Made by a program: the position numbers and the translations under genes
Assembly: GCA_963789555.1 (NCBI GenBank)
Contig: CAWBKY010000010.1
Coordinates: 62,001 to 126,000, forward strand
Reading direction: 5' to 3'
DNA from: JACXTP01 sp963789555
GTDB lineage: Archaea > Thermoplasmatota > Thermoplasmata > Methanomassiliicoccales > UBA472
Length of the DNA stretch: 64,000 nucleotides
Notes under the pieces: generated by a model
Databases searched by the model: none
What the model was told of the DNA's origin: nothing
Seen by the model: the letters and a program-made list of their open reading frames with translations, nothing else
Shown here: positions 35,524-45,207 of the stretch, piece after piece
Layout: every line of letters starts with the position of its first letter
How positions within the stretch are numbered: position 1 is the first letter of the stretch

Positions 35524-35614
35524 GGAAATTTGGGTAATTTCCCAAATAACTAATGATTTTTCGGAAATCTTATATATATTCGTGCGATTTACAATGCATT
35601 TAATACGAAATTTC
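35524..35614 (+). promoter_or_regulatory. Promoter and putative Lrp operators of the lysine operon
   Basis: This AT-rich region holds a TATA box (tatatatatt, 35571-35580) and three copies of a GGAAATTT-type motif: a perfect inverted repeat GGAAATTTGGGTAATTTCC (35524-35542), overlapped by ATTTGGG-TAATTT-CCCAAAT (35528-35547); a half site tcGGAAATC (35561-35569); and GAAATTTCCC (35607-35616). The copies flank the TATA box on both sides, the arrangement expected for an autoregulated Lrp-family operator. Confidence 0.6.
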
Positions 35615-35645
35615 CCTATCCGGGCATGTTCCGGAGGTCGAAATT

Positions 35646-36068
35646 ATGATAGACCACCTTGACGACAAGATAATCGACATCCTGAAGAAGGACTCACGCA
35701 AACCTTTCGTAGAGATCGCCAACGAGCTGAACGTCTCCGAGGGGACGATCCGAAGCCGGGTGAAGAAGCTGTTCGAGGATGGTGTCATCCAGAGCTTCAC
35801 CATCAAGACCAGCAGCAAGAACGTCAAGGCCATCATCGAGGTGAAGATCGATGTCAACGTCAACACCTCTGACGTGGCCAGCCGCATTTCGCGTTTCGAG
35901 GGCGTCTCAGAGGTCTATGAGGTGACCGGGGAGGAGGACATCGTCGCCATCATCGACGTCACGTCCTCACCTCAGCTGAACGATATCATAGAGCAGATCC
36001 GGCGCTTCGACAATGTGCAGTCCACCCGGACCAGATTGATACTCAAGGAACATTTTGGAGGGAACTGA
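35646..36068 (+). CDS. Lrp/AsnC-family transcriptional regulator (LysM-like)
   Basis: 140 residues. The N-terminal helix-turn-helix is DHLDDKIIDILKKDSRKPFVEIANELNVSEGTIRSRVKKLFEDGVI; the C-terminal RAM ligand-binding domain includes VYEVTGEEDIVAIIDV and the final DNVQSTRTRLIL. As the first gene of the lysine operon it probably senses lysine and binds the GGAAATTT repeats in its own promoter, by analogy with archaeal LysM. The stop lies one base before dapA. Confidence 0.9.
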   Translation: MIDHLDDKIIDILKKDSRKPFVEIANELNVSEGTIRSRVKKLFEDGVIQSFTIKTSSKNVKAIIEVKIDVNVNTSDVASRISRFEGVSEVYEVTGEEDIVAIIDVTSSPQLNDIIEQIRRFDNVQSTRTRLILKEHFGGN

Positions 36069-36069
36069 G

Positions 36070-36942
36070 ATGCTAAGAGGATGTGCTACGGCCATCATCT
36101 CCCCTTTCCATGACAATGGGGAGCTGGACGAGGAGGGTTTGAAGGAAATGGTGGAGTTCCAGGAGCGGGAGGGCGTCGATGCCATCGTGCCCTGCGGCAC
36201 CACCGGGGAGTCGGCGACGCTCACGCACAAGGAGCACCTGCGGGTCATCCAGATCGTCATGGACACCAAGAAGCGGGTGAAGGTCATCGCTGGAGCGGGC
36301 AGCAATGCCACCCATGAGGCCATCCACCTCACCAAGGGGGCGAGGGACCTGGGCGTGGACGCCGTTCTGTCCATATCACCGTACTACAACAAACCGACCC
36401 AGAAGGGCATATTGCGCCACTACGAGGCCATCGCCAAGGCGGTGGATATCCCATTGATAGTGTACAACGTGCCAGGTCGGACGGGGAGCAACATCGCTCC
36501 GCTCACGGTCAAGAAGATGTCGGAGATACCCAACATCGTGGGCATCAAGGAGGCCAGCGGCAACATGGACCAGATCATGCAGATACTGGCCGAGGTCCCG
36601 CCCGACTTCGATGTGCTCTCCGGGGACGATTCGCTGACCATGCCGTTGATGTCCCTGGGAGCCAAGGGATGCATATCGGTGGCATCGAACGTGGTCCCGC
36701 GCTGGGTGACAGAGATGACGCACCGCGCCCTCTCCAACGACTATGTGGGGGCCAGGGAGCTGCATTTCAAATTGCTGCCGCTCTTCAAGAACCTGTTCCT
36801 GGAGACCAATCCCATACCAGTGAAGACGGCCATGCGCATGATGCACCGCCCCTCTGGAGTGTTCAGATTGCCCCTTTGCGACATGGAGGCCGCCAACGCG
36901 GAGATCCTCCGCAGGACCTTGGCGGACCTGAAACTGCTGTGA
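36070..36942 (+). CDS. dapA: 4-hydroxy-tetrahydrodipicolinate synthase
   Basis: 290 residues. DAIVPCGTTGESATLTHKEH carries the pyruvate-site Thr-Thr motif, VLSISPYYNKPTQKGILRHYEAIA the catalytic Tyr, and IVGIKEASGNM the Schiff-base Lys. It condenses pyruvate with aspartate semialdehyde. ATG 36070 follows GGAGGG with 7-bp spacing; a TTG at 36055 overlaps this site and is rejected. Confidence 0.95.
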   Translation: MLRGCATAIISPFHDNGELDEEGLKEMVEFQEREGVDAIVPCGTTGESATLTHKEHLRVIQIVMDTKKRVKVIAGAGSNATHEAIHLTKGARDLGVDAVLSISPYYNKPTQKGILRHYEAIAKAVDIPLIVYNVPGRTGSNIAPLTVKKMSEIPNIVGIKEASGNMDQIMQILAEVPPDFDVLSGDDSLTMPLMSLGAKGCISVASNVVPRWVTEMTHRALSNDYVGARELHFKLLPLFKNLFLETNPIPVKTAMRMMHRPSGVFRLPLCDMEAANAEILRRTLADLKLL

Positions 36943-36951
36943 GCTGATAGC

Positions 36952-37731
36952 ATGATCGAAGTGGTAGTCGCCGGGGCCACCGGCAAGCTCGGCACCTTGG
37001 TGTGCGGGCTGGTGGAGCGGCAGAAGGACATGAGGCTAGCAGGTGGGATAGTCTCGGCGGAAGGTGGTCACATCGGAAAGGAGCTGGGCGGAGGGGTGCG
37101 CGCCGTCGGTCCGGACCGGTTGTTGGAGGTACTGGCGGACGCCGATGTCTATGTCGATGTCACCTCACCAGGGGCGGCAGAGCGCAACCTGCGCCTGGCC
37201 ATCCCCACCGGGGTCAACTGCGTCATCGGGACCACCGGACTGAACGAGGCGTTCGTCCGCGAGATCGATGGCATGGTGGCGAGACAGGGCTCTTCGGCCG
37301 TGATCACTGCCAATTTCAGCGTCGGGGTCAACGTCTTCTGGAAACAGTGCGAGCAGCTGGCCCGCGCCTTGCCGGAATATGAGGTGGAGATCATCGAGGT
37401 GCATCACGACAAGAAGAAGGACGCGCCCTCGGGGACGGCGGTCAAGGCCGCCAAGATCATCTCCGACGCCACTGGCGTGGAAAGGATGGTATACGGCCGG
37501 GAGGGCCTGGTCGGGGCCAGGGGCCGGGAGATAGGCATCCATGCCGTCCGCCTGGGCGATGTGGTCGGCGAACATACCGTGATCTTCGCCGGCAACAAGG
37601 AGCGAATCGAGCTCACCCATAGGGCACACTCCCGGGAGGCGTTCGCCGAGGGCAGCCTGGCGGCCATCCGCTACGTGACCGGCCGCAAGGACGGCATGGT
37701 GCACAGCATGGCCGAGGTGCTGGGCATATGA
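36952..37731 (+). CDS. dapB: 4-hydroxy-tetrahydrodipicolinate reductase
   Basis: 259 residues. The cofactor loop VVVAGATGKLGTLVCGLV is at the start; CVIGTTGLNE is the TTG motif; EVEIIEVHHDKKKDAPSGTAVKAAKII is the catalytic His/Lys segment; GEHTVIFAGNKERIELTHRAHSREAFAEG completes the substrate domain. It reduces the DapA product. It overlaps lysC by 4 bp (ATGA). Confidence 0.95.
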   Translation: MIEVVVAGATGKLGTLVCGLVERQKDMRLAGGIVSAEGGHIGKELGGGVRAVGPDRLLEVLADADVYVDVTSPGAAERNLRLAIPTGVNCVIGTTGLNEAFVREIDGMVARQGSSAVITANFSVGVNVFWKQCEQLARALPEYEVEIIEVHHDKKKDAPSGTAVKAAKIISDATGVERMVYGREGLVGARGREIGIHAVRLGDVVGEHTVIFAGNKERIELTHRAHSREAFAEGSLAAIRYVTGRKDGMVHSMAEVLGI

Positions 37732-39121
37732 TCAAGGTCATGAAGTTCGGCGGAACCAGCGTAGGCTCGGTCGATGCCATGCTGCGGACCGCCGACATCA
37801 TCAAGCGCGAATCCGCCAGCAAGGTGGTGGTCGTCTCCGCCATGTCCGGGGTCACCAACGGCCTCATTGGCATGATGCGGGAATCGGAGCACAAGGCGGA
37901 GGCATCGCTGCGCCAACTGGCACAGAGGCACCTGGAGACCGCCCGGGCCACCATGGGCGAGGCGGAGTTCACCGAGTACGCACCGCTGCTGCAGCAACGG
38001 GTGGACGGTCTGCGAGACCGCCTTCAGTGCCTATCATCAGGCGCCACGCGGTCACGAGAAGAAGGTACTTTACGATACCATCTCCAGTTGGGGCGAGAGG
38101 TTGAGCTCGCTCACCATGGCCCACATACTCCGTTCCCAGGGTGTGCGACGCCCTGGCCATGACCTCGGAGGAGGCGGGCATAGTCGCCACCGGGTCCCCG
38201 GGCAACGGCACGGCCGACCTTTACAGCACGAGCGTCAATCTCAAGGCCAGGGTGTTGCCTCTGCTGGGAGGGGGCAGGACACCGATCATAACCGGGTTCT
38301 ATGGCATGGACGCCACCGGCCGCCCGCTCACGTTCGGGAGGGGCGGTTCCGACTACTCCGGCTCGGTGGTCGGCAACGGTCTGGACGCCGATATGGTGGA
38401 GATCTGGACCGATGTCGATGGGTTCATGACCGCCGACCCGAGGGTCGTACCGGACGCCATCACCCTCGAGGAGATGGACTACAACGAGGCCGCTGAACTG
38501 GCCTACTTCGGCGCCAAGGTGCTGCACCCCCGCACCATCGAACCGGCGAGGAAGAAGTGCGTGCAGGTGTGGGTGAAGAACACCTTCAACCCAGAGGGGA
38601 AGGGCACCAAGATCCATAAGATCAGGTCGCCGGCCATGAACATGCTGCGCAGCGTGGCGGTCAAGCGGGACCTGTCCATCGTCAAGGTCTACTCGGGCGA
38701 GATAGCGTACCAGCCCGGCCTCATATCCAAGATACTCGACTCCATCACGGCCAACGGCGTCACCACCTATGCCGTCTCGACCTCGCTCTCCACCCTGGCG
38801 GTGGTGGTGCCCCAGGAACAGGTGGCCGAAGTGGTGGAGCGGCTCAGGGAGCTGAAGGACGAGGTGGAGAAGGTTCATGTCAAGGAGGGCGTATCGCTGG
38901 TGTGCGCAGTGGGCGACAGCATGCTCGACTCCTGCGGGGTGAGCGCCAAGGTGTTCGCCACCGTCGCCGAGGCAGGCGCCAACGTGGAGCTGATCTCGGA
39001 GGGGGCCTCGGACGTGGCCCTCAACTTCGTGGTCAGCAACGAGAGGGCGGTGGCAGTGGTCAAGCTATTGCATGAGAGATACATAGGTGAGAGATATGAG
39101 GCAGTTCCAGAGTGCGAATGA
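37728..39121 (+). CDS. lysC: Aspartokinase with C-terminal ACT domains (two frameshifts)
   Basis: About 464 residues. VMKFGGTSVGSVDAM is the aspartokinase signature; TGFYGMDATGRPLTFGRGGSDYSGS, VEIWTDVDGFMTADPRVVPDA and LAYFGAKVLHPRT complete the kinase domain. The C-terminal ACT pair (SIVKVYSGEIAYQPGLISKILD, and LVCAVGDSMLDSCGVSAKVFATVAEAGANVELIS) should bind lysine for feedback inhibition. Frame changes near 38025 and 38142 disrupt the middle (SAYHQAPRGHEKKVLYD reads in a third frame). Because the rest of the operon is intact these are probably sequence errors. It overlaps lysA by 26 bp. Confidence 0.9.
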
Positions 39122-40355
39122 GCAGATGATCATCGGAGGCATGAAGGCCACGGACCTGGCCGACCGTTTCGGCACGCCCATCTACGTGACCGAGGAGGCC
39201 AGATTGAGGGAGAACTTCCGGCGCATATACGACGCCTTCAACAAGCGCATGCCCACCCGGGTCCATTTCGCCTGCAAGGCCAACGCCAACTTGGCCATCA
39301 TGAGGGTGCTGGAGCAGGAGGGGAGCTGCATCGATGCGGTCAGCCTGGGCGAGGCCGAGCTGGCCCTCAAGGCGGGCTACTCCCCGGACCGGATACTTTA
39401 CACAGGGACGAGCGTCTCCAACGAGGAGATGCGCCAGCTCGTGCAGCGCAAGGTACCGATAAACGTGGACTCGCCGTCCCAGCTGCGCCGCCTGGCCCAG
39501 ATCGCGCCTGGCTACCGCATCTCCATGCGCGTCAACCCCGACGTGGGGGCGGGCCACCATCACCATGTCGTCACTGGCAAGAAGACCACCAAGTTCGGCG
39601 TCCCCAAAGGCGCCATCGTGAACGCCTACGCCGAAGCATTGGCCTTAGGACTGAAACCCTATGGGTTGCACTGCCACATCGGGGCGGGGGTGCAGGAGGT
39701 GGCCCCCTTCATCGAGGTGACCGACGTCATGATCGAGATCGCCAACGAGATCCGCGACGTGCTCGGCCTGAAGCTGGAGGTGCTGGACCTGGGCGGCGGC
39801 ATCGGCATCCCTTACAAGCCGAGCGAGCATGAGATGGACGTGGACCTGCTGGCCGATGCCATAACCGCGCGGGTGAAGGAGCATAGCTCCATCAAGACCC
39901 TGGCATTGGAACCGGGACGATACCTGGTCTGCGACTCCACCGTGCTGCTGGCCCGGGTGCATGATATCAAGGAGACCCCGGAGAAGAGGTTCGCAGGCAC
40001 GGACGCCGGCTTCAACACCCTGATAAGGCCGGCCTTCTACGGCTCATACCACCACATCGCGGTGGCCAACAAGTTCGGGCGCGAGCCGGAGCTCATCTAT
40101 GATGTGGTCGGGCCCATCTGCGAGTCCGGGGACTTCATCGCCAAGGACCGCAAGTTGCCCCGCCTGGCCGAGGGCGACGTGCTGGTGGTGTACGACACGG
40201 GCGCCTATGGATATGCCATGAGCTCGACCTACAACTCCCGCGGCCGTCCCGCCGAGGTCCTCGTCCACGAAGGACAGGCCCAGGTGGTGCGCGAGGCGGA
40301 GACGGTCGATGACCTGGTCCGGGGCCAGAAGATACCTTCGAGGCTGATGCTGTGA
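39096..40355 (+). CDS. lysA: Diaminopimelate decarboxylase
   Basis: 419 residues, a fold III PLP enzyme. VHFACKANANLAIMRVL carries the PLP Lys; GLHCHIGAGVQEVAPF, LEVLDLGGGIGIPY and LALEPGRYLV bind PLP phosphate and substrate; VVGPICESGDFIAKDR supplies the catalytic Cys; GAYGYAMSSTYNSRGRPAEVLV closes the family pattern. It catalyses the last step to lysine. ATG 39096 inside the lysC end follows GGTGAGAG; an in-frame GTG lies at 39087. Confidence 0.95.
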   Translation: MRQFQSANEQMIIGGMKATDLADRFGTPIYVTEEARLRENFRRIYDAFNKRMPTRVHFACKANANLAIMRVLEQEGSCIDAVSLGEAELALKAGYSPDRILYTGTSVSNEEMRQLVQRKVPINVDSPSQLRRLAQIAPGYRISMRVNPDVGAGHHHHVVTGKKTTKFGVPKGAIVNAYAEALALGLKPYGLHCHIGAGVQEVAPFIEVTDVMIEIANEIRDVLGLKLEVLDLGGGIGIPYKPSEHEMDVDLLADAITARVKEHSSIKTLALEPGRYLVCDSTVLLARVHDIKETPEKRFAGTDAGFNTLIRPAFYGSYHHIAVANKFGREPELIYDVVGPICESGDFIAKDRKLPRLAEGDVLVVYDTGAYGYAMSSTYNSRGRPAEVLVHEGQAQVVREAETVDDLVRGQKIPSRLML

Positions 40356-41185
40356 GGTTCTGGAAATACCACGGCCTGGGCAACGACTTCATCGTGCTGG
40401 AGAACATGGACGGCAGGGCCCGCAAGGACCCGGACTTCGTCATCGGTCTATGCGATCGGCGCTTCGGCATCGGAGCTGACGGTATACTCTATGTGGAGAG
40501 GGACGAGGCGGCGGACGCGCGCATGGTGGTGATGAACTCGGACGGCTCGGAGGCGGAGATGTGCGGCAACGGCATCCGCTGCGTGGCCAAGCACCTCTAT
40601 GACTTCGGATCGGTGCGCAAGGAGTCCATGAGCATCAACACGCTGGCGGGGATCAAGCCCATCCAATGCACGGTCAAGGACGGCCTGGTCACGACGGTCA
40701 AGGTGGAGATGGGCGCCCCGCGCCTGGACTGCTCCGATGTGCCCATGAACTGTCACGGCCGCTTCCTGGAAGGGGAGCTGGAGGCCGATGGCGTCAAGGT
40801 ACGCGGCACGGCGGTCTCCATGGGGAACCCCCACTTCATCATCTTCCAGGAGCTGGAGGACCGAGAGGTGCTGCGCCTCGGGCCAGTTCTCGAGAGGCAC
40901 CCTGCCTTCCCGCGCAAGACCAACGTAGAATTCGTTAAATCGAAGAAAGGGCTATTGGAGGTCAAGGTCTTCGAGAGGGGGGCGGGTTGGACCCAGGCCT
41001 GCGGCACCGGGGCGTGCGCCACCGCGGTGGCGGCGGCCATGCTGGGCAAGGTCCCGTTCGACCAAGAGGTGGAGGTAAGGCTCCCCGGAGGAAGCCTTTG
41101 GATCACGGTCGCGTCCGACCTGGGCTCGGTGACCATGCGGGGTCCAGCGGTGCGAGTGTTCCGCGGAGAGCTGACAGGAGAGTGA
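40352..41185 (+). CDS. dapF: Diaminopimelate epimerase
   Basis: 277 residues. The two catalytic Cys are in EMCGNGIRCVAKHL and GWTQACGTGACATAVAAAML; the N-terminal WKYHGLGNDFIVLEN is typical. It converts LL- to meso-diaminopimelate. GTG start at 40352 overlaps the lysA stop. Confidence 0.95.
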   Translation: MRFWKYHGLGNDFIVLENMDGRARKDPDFVIGLCDRRFGIGADGILYVERDEAADARMVVMNSDGSEAEMCGNGIRCVAKHLYDFGSVRKESMSINTLAGIKPIQCTVKDGLVTTVKVEMGAPRLDCSDVPMNCHGRFLEGELEADGVKVRGTAVSMGNPHFIIFQELEDREVLRLGPVLERHPAFPRKTNVEFVKSKKGLLEVKVFERGAGWTQACGTGACATAVAAAMLGKVPFDQEVEVRLPGGSLWITVASDLGSVTMRGPAVRVFRGELTGE

Positions 41186-42349
41186 GCACATTTCATCATT
41201 CGAGTACGCTACTAGACTGAAGAAGATCCCACCATATCTGTTCGTGGAGATCGAGGAGAAGGTGCGGAAGAAGCGCGCCGAGGGGATCGACATCATCGAT
41301 TTCGGCATCGGGGACCCGGACCTGCCGACGCCTCCGGCCATCGTGGAGGAGGTCAAGAGGCAGCTGGACGACCCGGCGAACCACCGCTACCCATCCTCCA
41401 GCGGCGAGCCGGAGGTGCGCAGGGCGGTGGCCGACTGGTACAAGAAGCGGTTCAACGTGAGCTTGGACCCGGACGGGGAGGTGGCGATACTCATCGGCGG
41501 CAAGGAGGGCATAGCGAACATCTGCCGGGCGTTCGTCAACCCCGGAGAGAAGGTGCTCTGCCCCGACCCGGGCTATCCGGTCTACTCTCAGGGCGGGACC
41601 CTGCTCAGCGACGCCGTCCCGGTCAAGGTGCCGCATAAGGCCGGAGAAGAACTTCCTGCCGGACCTGGACTCCCTGCCCAGCGATGCCAGGATGCTCTAC
41701 CTGAACTACCCCAACAACCCCACCGGGGCCGTGGTCACCAAGGAATTCCTGTGGCGGGCCACCACCTGGTGCACGGAGACGGACACCATATTCTGCTACG
41801 ACAACGCCTACTCGGAGATGACGTTCGACGATTATGTCGCGCCCGTCTGCGCTGGGCTGCTGCCAGGGCGGCCGACTGATCGAGTTCGGGACATTGTCGA
41901 AGACGTTCAACATGACCGGCTACCGCATCGGCTTCGCCGTGGGGGACGCCAAGTTGGTGGCTGGACTGAAGAAGGTGAAGGCCCAGATCGACTCCGGGGC
42001 CCCCATGTTCATCCAGAAGGCCATGATCAAGGCGCTGGAGATGTACGATGGGGCGGAAAGGCCCCAGGTCGTGAAGGACAACATCAAGGTCTACCAGGAA
42101 CGACGCAACGTCCTGGTGAAGGGGCTGCGCTCCCTGGGCTACAAGATCGACCCGCCCAAGGGGACGTTCTATCTCTGGCTCCATGTGGACATGCCCTCCA
42201 TGAAGTTCGCGGAGAGGATGCTCAACGCCGGCATCGTCTGCACCCCGGGCGTCGGCTTCGGCGAGTTTGGCGAAGGCTACGTGCGCTTCGCCACCACCCA
42301 GCCGGTGGCGCGCATCGAAGAGGCATTGGAAAGAATGGCCAAGATGTGA
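41182..42349 (+). CDS. dapL: LL-diaminopimelate aminotransferase (three frameshifts)
   Basis: About 389 residues, a fold I PLP aminotransferase. FEYATRLKKIPPYLFVEIEEKV is the start, then DFGIGDPDLPTP, CPDPGYPVYSQGG, MLYLNYPNNPTGAVVTKEF, FGTLSKTFNMTGYRIGFAVG (PLP Lys), and the C-terminal TPGVGFGEFGEGYVRFATT. Position in the operon makes it the DapL that converts tetrahydrodipicolinate directly to LL-DAP, bypassing succinylation. The probable GTG start (41182) overlaps the dapF stop but needs one inserted base near 41199; further shifts lie near 41645 and 41870. It completes the pathway except for aspartate semialdehyde dehydrogenase. Confidence 0.88.
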
Positions 42350-42463
42350 TCAAACCCCTTCCCCCCTCCCCTTTTCTCACAGGGTGATACGGTCATTCCG
42401 GCCTTACCGTGGTCTGGCAAATACCATAAAGGTCCAGATCGGAAATGATGTGACCGACCCGAC

Positions 42464-42697
42464 ATGAACTTGACCAATGAGAGCTACGTCATCAGGATCG
42501 GCACCAAGAACTTCACCGAGCTGTACTATCGAGATAAGGACGGCTGGAAGAAGGTCAGCTCACGCGGCAATGTGTTCCCTGCGACGGCAGAGCAGGTCCT
42601 GAACCACGTCCTGCCTGCGTTGGCTGGGATCAAACCCGGGGTGACCATCGAGGTGGAACATTATGATGATCCGGAGGAGCGGGACCTCCGGCCCTAG
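42464..42697 (+). CDS. Small hypothetical protein
   Basis: 77 residues (MNLTNESYVIRIGTKNFTELYYRDKDG...). A beta-rich start and a central helix (TAEQVLNHVLPALAGI) suggest a compact alpha-beta domain. Coding-like base composition and a TATA-like accataaagg 32-40 bp upstream support it as a real gene. Family not recognised. Confidence 0.5.
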   Translation: MNLTNESYVIRIGTKNFTELYYRDKDGWKKVSSRGNVFPATAEQVLNHVLPALAGIKPGVTIEVEHYDDPEERDLRP

Positions 42698-42730
42698 ATC
42701 GGGCCAGGAACGAATTCAAAAAGGATCCGA

Positions 42731-43966
42731 TCACTTCTTGGCCTGCTCCCTCTTGTAGGCGGCCTTGAGCGCCTCCACCACGGGCATGGTCCTGCCTAAA
42801 AGGTAGGTCTCCAGTGCGCCGCCCCCTGTGCTGACGTAGCTGATGCGCGAGAACAGCCCGAAACGCTCGGCCGCGGAGACGGTGTGACCCCCGCCGATGA
42901 CGGTATATGCGCCAGAGTCGACCGCCGCCTGGAGCAGCGCCCTGGTGCCGATGGCGAACTCCTCCCGCTCGAAGACCCCGGCCGGGCCGGACATGAACAC
43001 CGTGCCAGCGTTGGCGATGACCTTGGAGAACTTATCGATGGACCGGGGGCCGATGTCATAGATGGGATAATCGTTGGGAAGGTCGCCCACCAGCAGCTCC
43101 AGGCGTACACCGTCCTGGTCCAACGCCACGTCCAATGGCAGGAGGATGCGCTCGCCCTTCTCCCGGATCAACTTCATGGCCGCCTCCAGGTTCTCCGGGG
43201 TGAACTCCTTGCTCAGGATCTCCTCGCTGTCCTGCCCCAGGTCCACGCCCCGGGCCTTGAGGAAGGCGTTGGCGCTCAACCCTACCAGTATGACGAAATC
43301 GGCGATCTGCTTGGTGAGGATGCGGTCGATGACCTTGATGGAGTCGGAGAACTTCGATCCCCCGAGGACGAAGACGCAAGGCCGGGATGGTTCCTCGAAC
43401 ACGGAGCTGAGGGCGTTCAGCTCCCTCTCCATGAGCCTGCCGGCGGCCGAGGGCAGTACCGCCTGGAACCCGACCAGGGAGCAATGGGAACGGTGGGCCG
43501 CCCCGAAGGCGTCGGAGACATAGAGGTCGGCCACGGAGGCCAGGCGCTGCACCATCTCCTCCTGGGAATGTTCGTCCATGCTCTTCTTGTCCTGCTCGCA
43601 GCTCAGCTCCCTGACGTTCTTGAGCATGATGGCCTGGCCGGGCGACATGCCACGGATGGCGGCAAGGGCCTCGTCGCCATAGAGGTCGTCCACGTAGCGG
43701 ACCTCCTGGCCTAGGTATTGGGTGATGATTTGGGCGTGCTGGTCCAAGGCGCAATAGTCCCAGTCACCCGGGCGACCCTGGTGGGCGATGATGACCACTT
43801 TGGCCTTCTTCTCCACCAGCTCCTTCAAGGTGGGCATGATCTGCTTGATGCGGTTGTCGTCGCCGATGGTCATGGTCTCCTGTCTCAAAGGACAGTTGAT
43901 GTCCACGCGGAGGATGACGGTCATCCCGCCCAGGTCGAAATCATCCAATGTGTTGAACTCCTTCAT
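42731..43966 (-). CDS. pgk: Phosphoglycerate kinase
   Basis: 411 residues. VILRVDINCPL, VVIIAHQGRPGDWDY, SDAFGAAHRSHCSL, VFVLGGSKFSDSIKVI and the C-terminal GGGHTVSAAERFG and STGGGALETYLLG define archaeal PGK. It interconverts 1,3-bisphosphoglycerate and 3-phosphoglycerate. ATG 43966 follows GGTGG at proper spacing; the 16 codons upstream in frame do not resemble the family. Confidence 0.93.
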   Translation of the reverse strand: MKEFNTLDDFDLGGMTVILRVDINCPLRQETMTIGDDNRIKQIMPTLKELVEKKAKVVIIAHQGRPGDWDYCALDQHAQIITQYLGQEVRYVDDLYGDEALAAIRGMSPGQAIMLKNVRELSCEQDKKSMDEHSQEEMVQRLASVADLYVSDAFGAAHRSHCSLVGFQAVLPSAAGRLMERELNALSSVFEEPSRPCVFVLGGSKFSDSIKVIDRILTKQIADFVILVGLSANAFLKARGVDLGQDSEEILSKEFTPENLEAAMKLIREKGERILLPLDVALDQDGVRLELLVGDLPNDYPIYDIGPRSIDKFSKVIANAGTVFMSGPAGVFEREEFAIGTRALLQAAVDSGAYTVIGGGHTVSAAERFGLFSRISYVSTGGGALETYLLGRTMPVVEALKAAYKREQAKK

Positions 43967-44140
43967 CGGGACCACCTTATGCACACCAGTACGGTACGGG
44001 TTATGCACCAGCAAAGGGATGGGGTTAAATTATCGTTTCGGTCGTCCGCGAGAAGGTCCGCCCGATCATATGCTCCTGGATTGATATTGGGATGACCAAC
44101 CTTTTTATCGTCATAGGCAAATCAACATGACGGCCCTAAG

Positions 44141-45178
44141 ATGTCACACCCGGACAGAGACAGCATCGCCGTTTATTATGAACAGATACGACTGCGCGAG
44201 CAAAGCCTGACCTTGGTGATGACAAGGGAGGGCGCTCTGGAAGGGGTCGGACCGAGCACGGAATGGTTGCTCGGTTTCCAGACCACGGAGCTCCAGGGCA
44301 GACCCATGGAGGCGTTGGTGCACAAGGAACGGCTTCCAGAGGTGATGGAGGCCGTGCAAACGGTCTTGGACAACAACGACCGGAGGTCCTTGGACCTGCA
44401 GTTCTGGACCAAGGAAGGTCGCATGAAATGGTTCCGTTGCACGCTCTTCCGTGTGAACGATGGAACAGGCCCTAAGGTCTGCCTGCAGGGGATCGACATC
44501 ACCGAGTGGAAGGATTCGGAATCGGAGCTGGAGCTGATGAACAAGAAGCTCAGCATATTGGGTTCCGCCACCCGCCACGACGTCCTCAACTCGCTCACCG
44601 GGCTGTTCGGCTATCTCGAACTGGCAGAGGGGAAGACCAAGGACGAGACGTTATTGAAGTACATCCGCAAGGCCAAGGCCTCGGCGGACGCGATACGCAA
44701 GCAGATGGAGTTCACTCGCACCTATCAGGAGATCGGGGCGAAGAAACCGGACTGGATCAACGTGGCCAACGCGGTACGTTCCGCCTACTCCGCCCTGAGC
44801 GACCCGCGCATACCGCTGGACCTGGACGTCGGCGGGCTGACCGTTTACGCGGACCCGATGTTGGAGAAGGTGTTCTACAACCTCCTGGACAACACCTTCC
44901 GCCATGGCGAGAGGGCCACTTACATCAAGGTGCGCTTCGAGCAGACGGACGGGGTGGGGCTGCTTTACATCGAGGATGACGGCGTGGGCATCGCGGCGGA
45001 CGAGAAGGAGCTCATATTCCGGCGTGGCTACGGTAAGAACACCGGGCTCGGACTATATGTGTCCAAGGAGGTGCTGGGCATCACCGGCATCGGCATCATC
45101 GAGAACGGCGAGCACGGCAAAGGCACGCGCCTGGTCATCACCATACCCCCAGGCATATTCCGGTTGGAAGGCCAGTGA
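44141..45178 (+). CDS. PAS-domain sensor histidine kinase (orphan)
   Basis: 345 residues, apparently soluble. Residues about 15-125 form a PAS domain (GVGPSTEWLLGFQTTELQGRPME, then FRCTLFRVNDGTGPKVCLQGIDIT). The phospho-acceptor region is LGSATRHDVLNSLTGLFGYLEL (His). The ATPase domain has the N box KVFYNLLDNTFRHGE, G1 IEDDGVGIAADEKELIF and G2 GYGKNTGLGLYVSKEVL. No response regulator is next to it. It sits between the oppositely oriented pgk and gap genes, but a regulatory link to glycolysis is only positional. Confidence 0.88.
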   Translation: MSHPDRDSIAVYYEQIRLREQSLTLVMTREGALEGVGPSTEWLLGFQTTELQGRPMEALVHKERLPEVMEAVQTVLDNNDRRSLDLQFWTKEGRMKWFRCTLFRVNDGTGPKVCLQGIDITEWKDSESELELMNKKLSILGSATRHDVLNSLTGLFGYLELAEGKTKDETLLKYIRKAKASADAIRKQMEFTRTYQEIGAKKPDWINVANAVRSAYSALSDPRIPLDLDVGGLTVYADPMLEKVFYNLLDNTFRHGERATYIKVRFEQTDGVGLLYIEDDGVGIAADEKELIFRRGYGKNTGLGLYVSKEVLGITGIGIIENGEHGKGTRLVITIPPGIFRLEGQ

Positions 45179-45207
45179 TCGAAATGATTATAAAGGAAAG
45201 GGCGGCC

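Noticed and set aside
42350..42463. Terminator after the lysine operon
   Set aside because: The region has C- and T-rich runs (ccccttcccccc, ccttttctc) but no convincing hairpin before them, so it was not listed as a feature.
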